A stretch of DNA of 64,000 nucleotides from Aphelocoma coerulescens (GCF_041296385.1 NW_027183514.1:310001-374000); one strand, 5' to 3'. Shown: positions 36,235-51,020, counted from the stretch's first letter. Numbers and translations: made by a program. Notes: generated by a model from the sequence alone, not told the origin.

Positions 36235-37120
36235 TGCCTTGCCGGAGCCTCTGCAGCACCCGGTTGCCGAGTCCCACGCAGGAGTGAGGACTCGAGAAAT
36301 AAAAGAACCACAAACCCATGCCGGGGTGTCAAGTCTGCTCCTGGTTAGCAACTTCAGCTAAAGAACCCTCTTGGGAAAAGGGGTGATCAGAGTGTTCCCT
36401 TCAGCCTTTGTCAAGCTTTTGATGCCTTTCCTCCAGGCATCATGGCACTTTTGTGTCTTCAAGCACAGGCTGTAGTCCAGGCAGGAGGGGCTGTAACAAG
36501 CCAAGAAATGCAACAGTGAAACAACAGCCGCCCTTTCAAACTGAGGCGGCCACTTGGCTTCACCTGAAGTGATACGTGGGCTCATGTGTGCATTCCAAGG
36601 GCCAGCGGGTGGCAGGAACAGAGATGCTGCTCCTCTCCAATGCTGGGAGAAGAATCAGAAATGGCAAAAGGTCATTTCAGGTTGAGCCCTGACAAAACTC
36701 TTCCTCTTTCTTCCCCTGAAATGGGAGGCAGGGCTGCGCCTTTGACCAGCTGGGTCTGCAGCCTCGTAAGCCATGGGCATGGAGCCCACAGGAAATGTTG
36801 AGATGCTGGAGTTGCTCCCATGGTGCTGGGCCCATTGCAGCCCTCAAAATACCTTTCTCTACCCTCAAAACAACTGGTAGAGATGGAAAGTGCAGTAACC
36901 AGTCTAGCCACAGGAAAGCACCCAGGTGCCTTCCCTGGCCCTGTGGGCAGGTGCCAGCTGCAAACCTGTGCCACCTTCTGTCTACTGCCCTGACCTACCA
37001 CTACAGGCTTTGGGAAAAAAACATACTTCTTCAGAAATGAGGAAGGGGCAGTCAATAGCTAACTCATGGAAGCACGAGTTAACTATTGGGAGACAGCAAA
37101 CGTTAGTTCAGACAGCAGAC

Positions 37121-37566
37121 TGTAATTACAAAACCTAAGAAACCAAATTTGCCCTACTCTTGTCAAGATAGAGGGCACAAGGATCATCTCAGAGACCGCT
37201 GAAACATTCCTCAAAGGACTACGCATGCCCAGGGAGAAAGGTGAAAAAGTTCACTGAGAGGAAGACTACTGGCCTTCATCAGAAAAGACCCCCGAGGAAG
37301 AGGAGAGGCCTTCCTCAGCGCGGCCACCAGGACACACAGCGCATGCGTGGCCCATATGCTAATGACTTCCGAGAAATAATTTGTATAACCACACCTGTCC
37401 CAAGGAATGTGATGAATATTCCTAATTTAACCCATAATACTTGTGTTGTAGAGAGCACCAGGTGTGTGTTTGGAGGAGCGATCCCCACACACCCGGCGCG
37501 CCGAATAAAGCAAATACCCGCTTCTCTGACTCTGTCTCTGAAGTGTCTCCTGGCCCGGTTGCGGCA
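37121..37566 (+). mobile_element. Probable solo LTR, unit 3
   Basis: Same element, signals unchanged. Confidence 0.45.
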
Positions 37567-37697
37567 TGATTCAATTCCAATTAAAAGAATCCTCTAAAAA
37601 AATGGGACATTTCAGTGCCCCACTTCAGTTTAAACACTTTAAACATGGCATGCCTGCATGTTTCTTCTTTTTTCTTTCCCCTGGATCCTGCATTAGC

Positions 37698-40600
37698 CTT
37701 AAAATCTGCCGGGTAGAGCCGGTAGGGCACTGCAGCAGTGTAGTGCTTCCAGTCCTTCCCATCTTTGCTGCAACAACCGTGCTCGTCCCGAATGCAGCGC
37801 TGGGTGAGCAGAGTGGTCATGTAAACGATGTAGAAGTAAGGCAGGATGTGCTCAAAGCCACAAGCCAGGCAATAGGCCAGCGAGCCCATCAGGTCTCCCG
37901 TGCAGTTGAAATGACGTGCCCAGCCCCAAAAGCCAGAGGTCATCAGCTTGCTGTAGTGCTTGGGCCCATCCACGGACACGTAGGAGCACTCGATGGACTC
38001 CGGCTTCTTCCCCCAGATCCTGCACTTGCCATTGGTACGACGGAAGAGGTCCTTCTGGTGGTTGGTCATTCTGAAGATGGAATAGCCCAGCAAGCCCAGC
38101 ATCAAGACCCCTACGGCATGGGCTGTGCACAGCTGGACAGGCTGGTAAACCAAATACAGACCCTGGGGAGCACAAAAACAATCAGACATTTACTTCCAAC
38201 AGAGGCTCAGCATGCCAGACCAATTCCTTGACTACAGTGGCCCACAACAGACCAGAAGAAAGAGTAGAAAAATCTACTGCAACAGTAAAACTGCAGAAAA
38301 CTTTCAAAAAACTCTGCATCCAACAGTTTCCTTCTCTCTTTCTCTCTCCAAAATTGCACTTCTTCCTGAAACAAGAAGAGAGAAGTTGCAAGGATGCAAA
38401 CCGGACAGAAGGAAAAAGCAAGGAACAAAACACAAACAAACCACCGCTAACCAAAAGACCCTCAACAAGCAGGAGTAAAAAAAAAAGGAAACGGAAAGGA
38501 TTTAGAAAAAAAGGAAACCAAAAGGATTCAGAAAAGTATACAGACACAACAGACAGTGACAGAAAGAGGCACAAAAGAAGGGCAGGAGAGGAAAAGATGT
38601 CCAATCTGGGCACGGACAGGAAGCCTTCCTACCCAGGAATTGTTACAAAGAATGTTGCAAGGATTTCTCAACAGTCAAACCGCCTAGAAACATTTAAGGT
38701 GCACATTAACCTGCTGAGAAGAATGTTTGTGCAAAGTTTCCTTCCTCTTAGCCCAAATCCACAGTGTCCACATTTTTACCTGCAAAGTAGAGAGGGAAGG
38801 CAACCAAACACAGTCTCCCCAGCCCAAATACCATCCCAAATGATCATGGCAGATAGCAATGGTTTTCAAGTACCAGGCTTCATTCCAAAAGAAGTCCAGA
38901 ACAAAAATACCCTGCAACAGAATAATTTCACAGTAATAACAGAGCACTGTCACCAGTTACCCTGTTTAACAGCATCAGCCTAATGTCTGTGCTGCCTTGT
39001 GATGTGATCTCACAACTCATTGGTGTTTTTATGTTAGCACTTCAAAACCAGACGTTTCTGAACACAGTTAGGAAGAACTATCACATAAATACAAGCTATG
39101 TGGATACACAATATCTACCTACCTATCTATCTATCTACACAGATAAAGCAACAGTAGGATGACTAAGGCAAGTGTACAACTCAAGGACGAACGCTTGGGA
39201 AGTGAACTCACAGTTGATCAGCCCAATCTCTCTTCAGCTTAGAGTCACAGCGTTACAAAGAGGGCCGATAGAGCTCCTATTGAGCAGGCTTCCATTTCCA
39301 CAGATCAGGCAATAAATCCAAAGAAGTCCCAGCACACCATCACTGAATGAGCTTGTTTCAGGCCAGGAAAAAACACTTCATTTTCATTTCCATAGAAGGA
39401 CTTCTTTTCCTACTTTAATATTAGTTTACTTGCTAGCTGGTTTCCTAATTTCCTCCTTGGAATTTACCTGAAGGACATTGACAAGGATCATGGAGTTTGT
39501 CGCTTCGCCATACAGCTCCTCTTGTTTGGCAGCAAAGGAAAGGTTGATCAGAGTCCAGGCCACAATCCCAGGGCGCCCACTGAAGAAAGAGCTTGAAATC
39601 AAACCACTTCCCTATTCGAGGGTTAAATTCAATCCCCATCATGTAGTCGTAAAAGAAGTTTCCAGTGAATTTGCTGTAAAACATAAAAAAATTGGAAATG
39701 TACAGAGTTCTACACAAATACAGGTAATTACTGCTCTGACTACACAATTCAGATTAATTTGATGTAGTGATAATAAAAATCATCAAAGCATGTAACGCTG
39801 TGCAAGGTAACAGAAGCTGACCCAGCTGAAGTATTACATTAATAGACATAAGTTGTAGAGTTTCAGAAGTGCCCGAGTTTACTCTTGCTAACACTTCTGA
39901 ACAGTCTCACTATTTCTAGGATGGGTGTATCTGTGACACTGAGGCTGCCAGTCCCATGGTGTGCAGCATGAAACACGGGGGATGGTGCTAGTGAAGCAAA
40001 GAACCACTGTCATACACTGGCTCAGCTCTCTCTGCCAGTGAAATATATTCTGTCATTCAATTGATAGACCCGGTTTTTATTTAACAGTTTTAATCTCGGA
40101 TTACCTCGTCTTCTCTCATTACTAAAATTCACATACCACTCTTTGGCATTGGGAGGGAAAAAGTAGCCTTTAATCATTGCAAACGTGGACACTGCATATC
40201 CCAAGCTATTGGCACACCACAGGAGAGGAATCCACTTGTCAAAAATGATGGTAGGTGAGAAGAAGTGGAAGCAAGAAGCATTTGCAAACCAAAGCACATG
40301 GGTCATGATCCAGGCCTGAAGTCCATTGATTTTCATATTTATTCACGACACCTAAAAGATGAAGAAAAAAAATCGAGTGTTACTGACCCCGCATTACTGC
40401 AGCTTTTAATTCACATGGCTATGCACAGAATACACAGAAGCTCAATCAAGCGCTCATGAAACAACTTCTCTCTCCTCGTCCTCCCAATTCAATACCTTAA
40501 AGCACTTTTCTGAGTGTTCCATTAAACTCTGCTGTACCCATTAGGCTTTGTTAGGCTGAGTTTTTCTCCTCACAAAACTGAATTTAGGCTTTCCCCCAAA

Positions 40601-41908
40601 ACTGACCAGAGTAACAAACCACTTCTCCTAACAGTTCACATCCCACATTTTGTTCAAGTCCCTTGGCTTCATGGAGCTTGAGCAGGTAAAACTATCTTGT
40701 CGAATACCAGCAATAGTCCTGGACAGCTACAGTCAACTGACAATTTCAAGTGCCAAAGTCATCAACCAGTACTTTTTCACTGCTGGTATGGTGCCTACCA
40801 GATCAACAGTTATACGAATTCTAAGAGATAGAAATGCTATCACTTCTTCTAAAAGATGACATCGATTGCTTTCTATTTTTGTTTGAACTGAACACGGGAG
40901 GAAGGTGAGAGCACTTCTGCCCACGTTTCCTCTGGCTACACATGGGCTATTAAACACTCTAGGTACAGAAATACTATCATTTCAGAAGATTGCACGGTGT
41001 CCGTGTATTCCAAGGAATACCTTACCAGCAGGGGTGACAGCACCTTCTTGTACACCTCCCACATATCCAGGGAGAACTTTATGGCAGAAGTCAGGGATGG
41101 ACATGTACAAAACCACCTAGAAGAGAGAGGATGTATTCACAGTAAATACAGACGAGACAAAATCCCTCAAAACACTATTCCTTACATACACATACCAAAT
41201 AGAATGTTTCTATTAAGTTTCTATTAAGTATTGGGTAAGCAAATATGGCAATATTTAGCTGTTGGGATTTTAGACTAGTAATACATCTAAGCTTTGAGAC
41301 AGCTCAAAGATGTACTTCATGTAAGGCTGCCATCCTTTTTTGGTGGGGAGGCAGGACAGTTGGTAACTAGATTCAGGTCCTCGTCGTTTTATTTTTATCT
41401 ATTTCTTGTGTATGAATTTAAAACCAACGGATACTGCTATAAAGTTGCTTTTTCTTCAAAACCTCATTAAGGCATATGCCACACAAGGAATATTTGCGTA
41501 TATTCCCTACATGCTTCTTTTCCAAGTACATAAGCTTCCTTTGGATTCCAAAAAGCCCTGGAAAGTGGGAAACACCAAAGAGTAAATGCCAGTTCAACAT
41601 TCCACTATCCTTTGTGCAAAAGGATTCATCCAACAGCCGTGTGAGAAACCAGACCCGGCATCCAGATCATAACTCAAGAATGTACCTGGAAAGTGACCCA
41701 AAGGGAATAGATGCCAGCAGCCCTATAGGTCAGTGTGGGAGTCCTGTTCCAGATGTCAGACAGATGTTTATTCCCTGTCAGCAAGTCCAGCAGTGGGTCA
41801 GTCAGAGAGCACTGGTACTGGTCACAGGACATGATGAAGTAATACACGATCGGCGGTGCAAACACGAGCAGGAAAAGGATGCTTGCCAAGGAAAACCAGT
41901 CCACCTCC
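37698..41908 (-). pseudogene. DHCR7: DHCR7 pseudogene, copy 3
   Basis: Exons are 41686-41908, 41026-41116, 40137-40351, 39468-39673, 38780-38911 and 37698-38162. The shared frameshifts in the third and fourth recognised exons are present. The position of the lost stop reads AAG here (plus strand ctt) instead of AAA, which is still not a stop; the frame ends at 37581. Intronic single-base differences from copies 1 and 2 occur, for example just outside the 215-nt exon at about 40098. Confidence 0.9.
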
Positions 41909-42973
41909 CTGTAATCCAAAACAGAGCATTTTGTTTGCCCAGGTTTCAGAGAGATGAGTTACATCAAATAACTTTTTCAGTGGACCTTCTAGACTAACTG
42001 GATGAAAACTGAAAATGTCTTCAGGGCACAGACATGTCTGGTGGTCAAACAGCCATTAAAAAATCAGCACAGAACAGACTTTACCACAAACTCCTCTAAA
42101 ACTACACTAGCTGATCAGAGCAAGAGATGAGAGAAAATCTCCCCTCCAAAAACCAGATTATTATTACAGACTTCACCTTTTTGATGGCAATCATGGCTCT
42201 AACTGGTAGAGTATTCGGTTGAAAGTGATAATGGAATCCCAAGAACATGATGCAAAGCTTGGAAACTTGCAAAAGACAGACCTTGGACAGCCATACATTG
42301 AACTTGCTGTGCCAGCCACTTTTGCTGTTCCCAGCTGCAGTCCAATGCCCTACTAATACCTACTCAGCTCTTGGAGAACTGGGAGATGCATCCTCAATCT
42401 TGCTACAGCGGGACTGATCAGCTGGGAATGCCACAGATGCTGGGATGCTTGTTTTCCAGATCTCATGAAATATTTCTTTCCTAGGAACTAGAAATGTTAC
42501 CAATTTTTACTTCCCAGCCTTTCCTGGCCATCTGCATCCTCAGCCACAAGCAGGCTCTGCAGATCGACGTGGCTCTGGGGAAGCAGGGACTCCTGTCTGT
42601 GGGCAAAGAAAACAAAGACAACTTGTAAGAAGAGAACCTGGAGCTTCTAGTTAGAAGAGAAAGGACTGTTCAATCAAGGCAGGGGCGACGAAGGAAACTT
42701 TCTAAAATGGAACAAGCAGCAGAAGCACAGTAGTTTTGCAGAAGAAATTCTCCTTCCAGCACTTGGCTTAGGGAAAAAGCCTGATGTTGCTACGAGAGAC
42801 ACGAGTTCATGTCTAGTATTGGGTAGCAGACATCGGAGCATTTCGACTATTGGCTTTCCAGGCTCACGCTATTCGAACCTGAGAGTGAAACTCTTCTAAA
42901 AGCCAGAGGTGCTTGGAAGAAATGTTTCTGCTCACACCACGACTGGGGACCGTGCATCATTCATACCTTGCAC

Positions 42974-43200
42974 CTGTCCAAAGGCCTTCCTCCGTCTGCG
43001 CTCCGGCAGCTCTCACCGAGGCTCTGGCAGGGACGGAGGCTCTTGCCAGAAGTATCGCAAGCGTGGAGATCTTCCTCATCCTGCTCCTCCACTGCTGACA
43101 TCAGGGAATTCCCTGGAGCTGGGAACGTCTGCCTTTCCTGCTGGAGGATCTTGTTTGGCAGTTCTCTGACGTTCTTCACCTTTGGCAGTGCCGCAGCCAT
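42974..43200 (-). pseudogene. Candidate first coding exon of DHCR7 copy 3
   Basis: Same stretch in unit 4, unchanged in frame and donor. Confidence 0.35.
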
Positions 43201-44912
43201 GGAGGTGTAGGACAGATGTTTCCCTCTCCCACTCCCCACTGCCACCAGCTCCCCCTGGGCAATGAGGGGGCTGCCGGCTGAGCGAGGGCAGCGCCAACGT
43301 GCAGCAGCTCAAGGATCCGCTCCCTGCGCGCTTCCCGGGATAGGGCTGCCCTGGGCCTTGGCATGGACAGAGGGTCCCCCTTCTCTGCTGGCCGTGACCC
43401 TCCTGCCCCAGCCTCGCTCAGGTCGATTCATGTGCCTCCCGTGAGGGACGCCCTCCACACAGATCCTGCTTCTGATTCCTTGGATCCACAGCACTGTTTC
43501 TCCTGGATTTTAGCCACGCCTTCCCCTCTGTAAAGCATAGGGATACATAGGAGGAGTGTGTTGGGCTCCCCTCCACCACTGTTAGTGGTTTCAGGCCCCC
43601 AGGAGCTCTTGTGTCTCCCTTTTTCCCAACGATATCCCCTCCGTCCCCTCCTTCCCGACGCTTCCCCTCAGCAGCACCGAGCCTTTTCCCGCCCTTTGCT
43701 CCCCTCAGCGCTGGCCCCGGCCCCGCTCAGACCACGGCCCCTCGCCGCCGCTGAGGCCCTGCCCACGCCCATCGTCCTGGCCACGCCCCCTCGGCTGGGA
43801 ACGGCTCCCCGCCCTCCCCTCCCTAATTAGCGCCCTTCCTTCCTCCCTCCTTAATGCCTCACTAATTCGGCCCCCTGCGGCCAAGGGCAGGGCTTTCGAG
43901 GAGCTCTGTGCGGCAGCCTGGCTGCGTGCGGCAGGCCAGAGACGCCCAGTGTTGTCCCTCCGCTCAGGGCAGGGATCCGGGGCACCGCGGCCACCCGGGG
44001 AAGATGCTCCGTTGCCAGCCCACACCTCCACCAAAGGGAGAGGAGGAAAGCAGGCTGCCAGAGCCACAGAAGCCCTCAAGACTTCCCCAGCTGGCTCTTC
44101 TCCGCCCTGCCCCGCCCCGCCCCGCCCCTTCCAAGGCCGTTTTTACAGGAGCTCCGAAAGAGGCAAAAAAAGACAAACGAGCTCCACAGCGAATTCCTGA
44201 AAGAAAAATCCAGCAATGGCCAGGAGGCTCCTGTGGCTCCTTCCTGAAAATCAGGGCTATGGGGAACAGGGTGCAGGGTGTCCCAGGACACAGAGCTGGA
44301 CACTGATCCCTCCTGGATCTCCTTGGCACCCCTGTCCCAGGCAAGGATGGTCCTGAATATCCTCCTGGAGCTGTCCCAGGAAAGTCCCTGCTCCCTGGTG
44401 CGGGATGGGAGGGGTAGAGGTGGTCCTCTCACACTCATCCCACTCATTCTCCCCTGCGCTGGCTTTGCCCCTGGGGTGTTGACCCCCCTTTTTAGGGTGT
44501 CCAGCCCTGTTCCCATGGGGAACCTTGGCAGCACCCATGGGCATAACCAACCTTTGTGGGAGGCTGGGAGCACTGGTGAGGGCGGGGGCTGTTCCTGGTG
44601 ACCTGGAACTTGGCTCCTGCTGTGAGCCAGGGGCTTTCTGCCTGCTGGGCTGGGGGAACACCCTCACTGAGCTCTGGGACACCCCCAGCCCCACACCCAC
44701 TCCTTGCCACAGCTCCTCCCAGACAGCATCCGCTACGCACACGTCCCCCGCTACCGTCCCTCGGCCAGGGGCCTTGTGGCTCATGCCAGACCCTTCTTCC
44801 TCCCCAGGGAGTCTCCTCCCAGGAAAGCGGGAAGCCCCCCGCAGCCCAGGACTCTCCAGCTCAGCCCCCCTGGAGCCAGGCCGCCCTCTGAGTCCCACGT
44901 GCCCTGAGCCAG

Positions 44913-45984
44913 GTGGGGACTGGCGGCCGTCTTGGCCACAGCGACCACAAATCAATCGAGTTTCAAACCTCTGACAAGAGGAAAAGGGCCAGCAAAACCT
45001 CAGCTCGGGCCATGAGGAGAGCAGACTTCAGACTGCTCAGGGAACTGCTAAGCAGGGTCTCCAGGGACAATGTTTTTGCAGGTGCTGGGGTCCATCCGTG
45101 CTGGTCAATTTTGAAACATCACCTCCTAAGGGCACAGCAGCAGGAGATTCCCAAATGTCGAAAGCCAAGCAGGCGAGGCAGAAGGCTTCTTCTCTGGCAA
45201 AGAGGATGGAAAAGGAAGCTGTGTGCCCAGTGGAAGCAAGGTCACAAGAAGAATACGGATGTCAGGAAAATTAGTCCTCAAACACCACAGCTGTACGTCC
45301 AAACAAGAGACAGAGCAGTCCTGTTACTTTGATCGAATAAAGGGAGAGGTCATGGGCATTTCCCACGGGATCTCTCAAGTTGATAGAGGACGCAGCTTCC
45401 TTTATCTCCTAATTACCCAGCTGCATTTCCCTCTCTCTTTCCCCACTGGCTGAGCTACTTGAGAGGTACAGACTTCCCAAATGGCTTAATACAAACCCCC
45501 TTTCTAATGTCTACCCCCCTACCCCCCCCCCCCCCCCCCCCCATTCTTTTGCTCCTGTCTCTGTTCTTTTTCTCTAAATCCAGGGATTAGCAGAGTCTTG
45601 AGTGAGTAACAGTCTGTGTCAATTAGTGGAATTCCTATGGAATTTAGGGTTCCTCCCTTTGCTGCTTCTTTCACCTATCAGTATCTGGCTTTATCTACCA
45701 TCAGGCCCACAGATAGTTTGTAAAGACACCTCCTTCTCATTCCTATCCCAGAGATGTTTCTCGCCACTGTACGGAGAACTTTGGTGCACTGAAAGCTCAG
45801 CTGGAGAGGAAGGTGGCCAGAAATGTGGGGCCCAATAAAAAGAGTGGTTTTAAATATATGCATGGAAAGAAACATTGTAGAAGTAACATTGTCCCCTTCC
45901 AGGATGTGGATGGTCACCTGACAAACAGGGCCAGGGACACAGCACACGTGTTTAATGCATTCTTTGCCTCTGTCTTCAACACTC
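44913..45984 (+). mobile_element. CR1-type LINE fragment, split (unit 4)
   Basis: Parts A 44913-45259 and B 45751-45984. Part B has private changes (for example gtacgg at about 45769 and cacacgtg at about 45944) not seen in other units. Confidence 0.75.
45260..45750 (-). mobile_element. LTR-retroelement fragment inside CR1, unit 4
   Basis: Same insertion; the C tract is 21 bases (45522-45542) with the CCCCCCTA prefix shared with unit 1. There is a private change near its end (cctatccca). Confidence 0.5.
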
Positions 45985-46706
45985 CTCCCTCCCTTCGCCG
46001 TGGAAAACGTGCACTGTACCAAGGGACACTGCAAAGTCCCTGAAGAGGGCAAGCCCTGCTCAGCAGAAAGCAAACCACCCCTGTTTGATCCACAGCATTC
46101 CCATGGTGCATCTGAACCCAGTGTGTGCCAGCAACTGGGAAAAAAGGAACCCTATGCCCGTCAAAACCAGAGCAGTGAGAGCACCATGAGCGCTCCTTGG
46201 GAAATCCTGACTTGTTTAGAACAGAGGCAACGCAGAAGTCGGTGAGCTGTTACAGAAAACTCTTCCTGCCCTCGACAGCCAGTTCAGGAGAGCTCCCCAG
46301 AGACACAGGAACTTCAACTCCCTTTGTCTCTGGAAGATCTTCGCAGGCACAGAGTAGTGGCTGTTGCCAGTTGGTACCGCTGCAGTGTCCTGGGAGCCAT
46401 GGGCTTGACACTGGTGGCAGCAGCACTCTTCCTGATGTGCCACTTGCTGCAGGGAATGATTCACTGCAGCAGGCTGAGCTCCTGTTCTTGCTGCCAGGCT
46501 TTTTCTGGCCATGTGCATCCTTAGGCATGAGCTGGTTCTGCTGATCCCTGAGGTGGGCCCAGGACTATGACGGCACAAAGGGGCTGAGCGCTGGTGAGAG
46601 GCGGGGCTGGGATGTCACCCGGCTGTCCTGGCCCACAGCACTGTGACATCACCGCGCAGTCGCTATGTAACACGGGCCAGCACCTGCAGCTGCCAGTGCA
46701 GTCGCG

Positions 46707-49700
46707 ATGGGACGTGCCGGAGCCATGTGTGACGGTGTTGTCCCAGTGATTGTGCTTGTCCTGCTGTTGGCCGCTGTGGCTGTCTGGTGGGCCGTTGGCC
46801 ACTGGCAACCACGGAGGCGGCAGACAAGGACAGCGAAGAGGCGCAAGCGCCCCGGGGTGCAGCCCAGAGGCTCACGGAGGAAGCGAGGAGCCTCTGCGGC
46901 TCCCAGGTCCTCCAGGCCTCGGGCCACCCCTCGCAAGCGGCCACGTGCTCCCGCGAGCCCCCTGGACAGCCCCTGCAGCTGCGGCCCCTGCGTGGCAGTG
47001 GCCCAGGAGCTGCAGGAACTGATGCTGCTGCTCTGGGCTCGCAATGGGACATGGGTGCCGCTCTACTCTGGGATGTGGCAGGCCTTGTGGAAAGAACTGG
47101 AGGAGCTGCTGAAGCGAGGCCACCTGCCCTGCTGTGGCTCGGCCAGCTCCTCCAGGAGCCTCCATCCCTTCAAGAGGCTGCTCCCAGCAAGATTCTCCAT
47201 CCCTGGGAGAGCCTCAAGCCTTGCAAGGATGGCACACCATCAGAGAGCCGCCATCCAGGCAAGAAGCTCAGGCTGTCAGAGATCCTCCATCCCGCCAGGA
47301 GCGTCCGCTATCTCTGACAGCCTCCATCGCCCGCAGACGCTCCGTGAGACCTGCAGTCAGCCTGCAGAAAGTGCAGAGCCTGTGCACAGGTCTCCCAGCT
47401 CCCTTGGACTCATGGACTTCAACAACACGGGCACAACCCTGACAACTGACGTTGCCAGGGAAAGCCCAGAAGTCCAAGTGGGAGCCCAGCCCGATCCAGG
47501 GGAGCCTTGTCAGGAGCAGGTGCTGGAGCAGCGAGTGAGCTGGAGCCAGCAGTTGCCGGCCCACAGCTCCCAGGACGCTGTGCCGGCTGCGCCAGCTGGC
47601 AACAGCTCTTGCCTGGTGGCGGAGACGAGCCTCAAGACACCCAGGAGGTTCCTCCATCTCCAGGAAGCTGCTCCGAGACGGCCACCGACTACCAGGAAGG
47701 CCTTGCTGGTAGCAGGTGAGATCTGAGGAGCTCTCTGAGGCTCCCTTGGGGCTCTTGAGGGGCATCCCCAGGCCAGGCCAGGGCCCTTGAGAGCAGCCGA
47801 GTCCCTGGCTGTTTCCAGTGCTTCTGATGCCACAGCTTCAAAAAACCCCTCTCTGGTTTGCAGCTGCTCCTGACACCCCCCTGTGCGAGTCCTCGGGCTG
47901 TAGCCCCGGCAGTCCTCAAGAGCAGAGTCCAGCCCACGACGCCGGGGACAGCGACGGTGCCGCCCTGCCCCGCTGCCCTCCGGCTCCTGCAGCCGCCTCT
48001 GCGCGCTCCCCTGCCCCAGCTCTGGCGCTCGCCAGCCCGACGGCTGCAAGGCGGTGGCCGCTGCCCGGCGCGCAGCAGGAAGCAGGTCAGAGCAAGGTGG
48101 CCCGCGGTGGCTCGGCCCGCTTCACTCGCGGGCACTTGGCCGGGGGGGCCCTGGGCGCAAGGCTGATGGCTCGGTCTCGGTCGCAGGGCAAAAGAAGAAG
48201 CTGCAGGAGCTGTACCAGCTGGGCCCGCAGCTGGGCAGCGGTGGCTTCGGCACCGTTTTCTCGGGCATCCGCCTCTCGGACGGGAGCCCGGTAAGTGGCC
48301 GGGACGGCGGGGCGCGGGACGAGGGCCAGGGGCGGGGCAGGGCTTGAGCTCAGCCCCGTCTCTCGTGGGCTTGCAGGTGGCCATCAAACGCGTGGCCCGG
48401 GAGAGCGTGGTGCAGTGGTACGAGCTGGTGAGTGAGTGAGCGGGGCCACGGCGCCAGAGCGCCAGAGCGGGGCGTGGCGGGCAGGGATAAGGCCGGGCCC
48501 CGAGGGCGGGAGGCGGCGCAGGGCGGGGGGAGCGGGCGTGGGCTCAGCGTGCGAGCCGGAGCAGGGCGGGCCCGGGGATGCCAAACACCGGTGGTGGGGC
48601 CGGGCAGGGGGGCACCCCCCAAGCATCCCCTGGGCGGGAGGAAGCCCAAGCACCAGGGAGGCTGCCCAAGGGGGCACTGGGGCATCCCAGGCACGGGGCA
48701 GCACAGCAGCCCCAGGGCAGCATCAGGCCTGCTGGAGGCACTGTCTCCTCCCCACAGCCCGACGGCACCCGCGTTCCCATGGAGATTGTGCTCATGGAGA
48801 AGGTGGGCTCTGGCTGCCACAACATCATCCAGCTCCTCGACTGGTTTGAGCTGCCTGACAGCTTCCTGCTGGTCATGGAGCGTCCGGAGTCATCGCAGGA
48901 TCTCCTGGACTTCCTGCTGGAGCAGGGCTTCCTGTGCGAGGAGATGGCGCGCTGGCTTTTCTGCCAGGTGCTGGAGGCCGTGCGGCACTGCACCGCCTGC
49001 GGCGTCCTGCACCGGGACATCAAGCCGGAGAACCTCCTCGTGGACCCGGAGAGTGGCGACCTGAAGCTCATCGACTTCGGTTGCGGCACCTTCCTCCAGG
49101 AGCAGGCCTTCACGCAATTTGCCGGTGAGCCCACAGGCCGGGCCCCGCTCCCAGTGCCAGGCACTGCACGGCCCCGTTCCCTCCTGGGCTGCGGGCTGCG
49201 GCATTCAGCCGGCTGCCGGCTGCCCTTTGGCACGGGCCAGATGCTGTGCCCCAGGAGCCGGCTGCCGGCCCTGCCCACAGAGGGGGGCTGCCAAAGCCAG
49301 GCCCCGGCCGCTCGGCTTGGCAGGCCCGCAAGGGCTTGGGCTGCTCCGCTGGCCTTGTCTGCCTTGCAGAACGGTTTCCTGGCTTTGGCCAATTGGCTGG
49401 GGGACGGCGGCTGGCCCCGGGGGGAAGTTGTGGCCACTGGTGCAGCCCCTGCTTCTGCCAGGAGGCTGGCACCAGGCTCTGGAAGGCAGCAGCCTGCGCC
49501 TGGACAGCGCCGCCTGTGTCCCCTAGGAACACACCTGTACAGCCCACCCGAGTGGATCTGCCTTGGCTGCTACCACGGCCATTCGGCGACCATCTGGTCC
49601 CTGGGCGTGCTGCTGTACGTCATGGTCTGCGGGAACGAGCCCTTCCAGGACGACCGTGGCATCGTGTCGGGGCAGCTCTTCTTCTGGCAGCAGGTCTCTC

Positions 49701-50134
49701 CAGGTTGGTGTCCGGCCTCAAGAAGGCAGGCTTTGGCAGATGGCACCGCGCAGCCCAGCGTGGCCCTCACGCAGCTCCGCGGGAGGTCGATCTGCCCTCA
49801 AGGGCTGGCCGCAGGCGGCGGCCCGTGACCACGGTGGGGTCGGTGTGGCCCGCTTGGCTGCAGGAGGTGGCGCGTGTCCTGCCGTGCCGCTGTCCCGCAA
49901 AGGGCAGAGTCAGCCGGGAGGCCGGCACAGCTCTGAGCACACGCAGCACGGCCCGGGCCCTGCGGGCGCCGGGAGCAGCTGGGCAGGAGCCTTCTGCAAG
50001 TGACCGGCGCTTTCTGGCTTCTCTCCCCAGAGTGCCAACATCTGATCCGCTGGTGTTTGTCCAAGCACCCCGCGGACAGGCCAGCGCTGGAGGAGATCTT
50101 GCGCCACCCTTGGCTGCGGGGCGGGCGTCTTTGA
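46707..50134 (+). CDS. PIM1-like serine/threonine kinase, copy 4
   Basis: Exons are 46707-47715, 47864-48085, 48187-48290, 48377-48427, 48758-49124, 49527-49703 and 50031-50134, with an intact 677-residue frame and all kinase motifs. It combines Ser63 (as in copies 2 and 3), Ser151 (as in copies 3 and 5) and Asp263 (as in copy 1). That mixture is part of the evidence for recombination among units. No disabling change was seen in exons or at splice sites. Confidence 0.9.
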
Positions 50135-51020
50135 TGCCTTGCCGGAGCCTCTGCAGCACCCGGTTGCCGAGTCCCACGCAGGAGTGAGGACTCGAGAAAT
50201 AAAAGAACCACAAACCCATGCCGGGGTGTCAAGTCTGCTCCTGGTTAGCAACTTCAGCTAAAGAACCCTCTTGGGAAAAGGGGTGATCAGAGTGTTCCCT
50301 TCAGCCTTTGTCAAGCTTTTGATGCCTTTCCTCCAGGCATCATGGCACTTTTGTGTCTTCAAGCACAGGCTGTAGTCCAGGCAGGAGGGGCTGTAACAAG
50401 CCAAGAAATGCAACAGTGAAACAACAGCCGCCCTTTCAAACTGAGGCGGCCACTTGGCTTCACCTGAAGTGATACGTGGGCTCATGTGTGCATTCCAAGG
50501 GCCAGCGGGTGGCAGGGACAGAGATGCTGCTCCTCTCCAATGCTGGGAGAAGAATCAGAAATGGCAAAAGGTCATTTCAGGTTGAGCCCTGACAAAACTC
50601 TTCCTCTTTCTTCCCCTGAAATGGGAGGCAGGGCTGCGCCTTTGACCAGCTGGGTCTGCAGCCTCGTAAGCCATGGGCATGGAGCCCACAGGAAATGTTG
50701 AGATGCTGGAGTTGCTCCCATGGTGCTGGGCCCATTGCAGCCCTCAAAATACCTTTCTCTACCCTCAAAACAACTGGTAGAGATGGAAAGTGCAGTAACC
50801 AGTCTAGCCACAGGAAAGCACCCAGGTGCCTTCCCTGGCCCTGTGGGCAGGTGCCAGCTGCAAACCTGTGCCACCTTCTGTCTACTGCCCTGACCTACCA
50901 CTACAGGCTTTGGGAAAAAAACATACTTCTTCAGAAATGAGGAAGGGGCAGTCAATAGCTAACTCATGGAAGCACGAGTTAACTATTGGGAGACAGCAAA
51001 CGTTAGTTCAGACAGCAGAC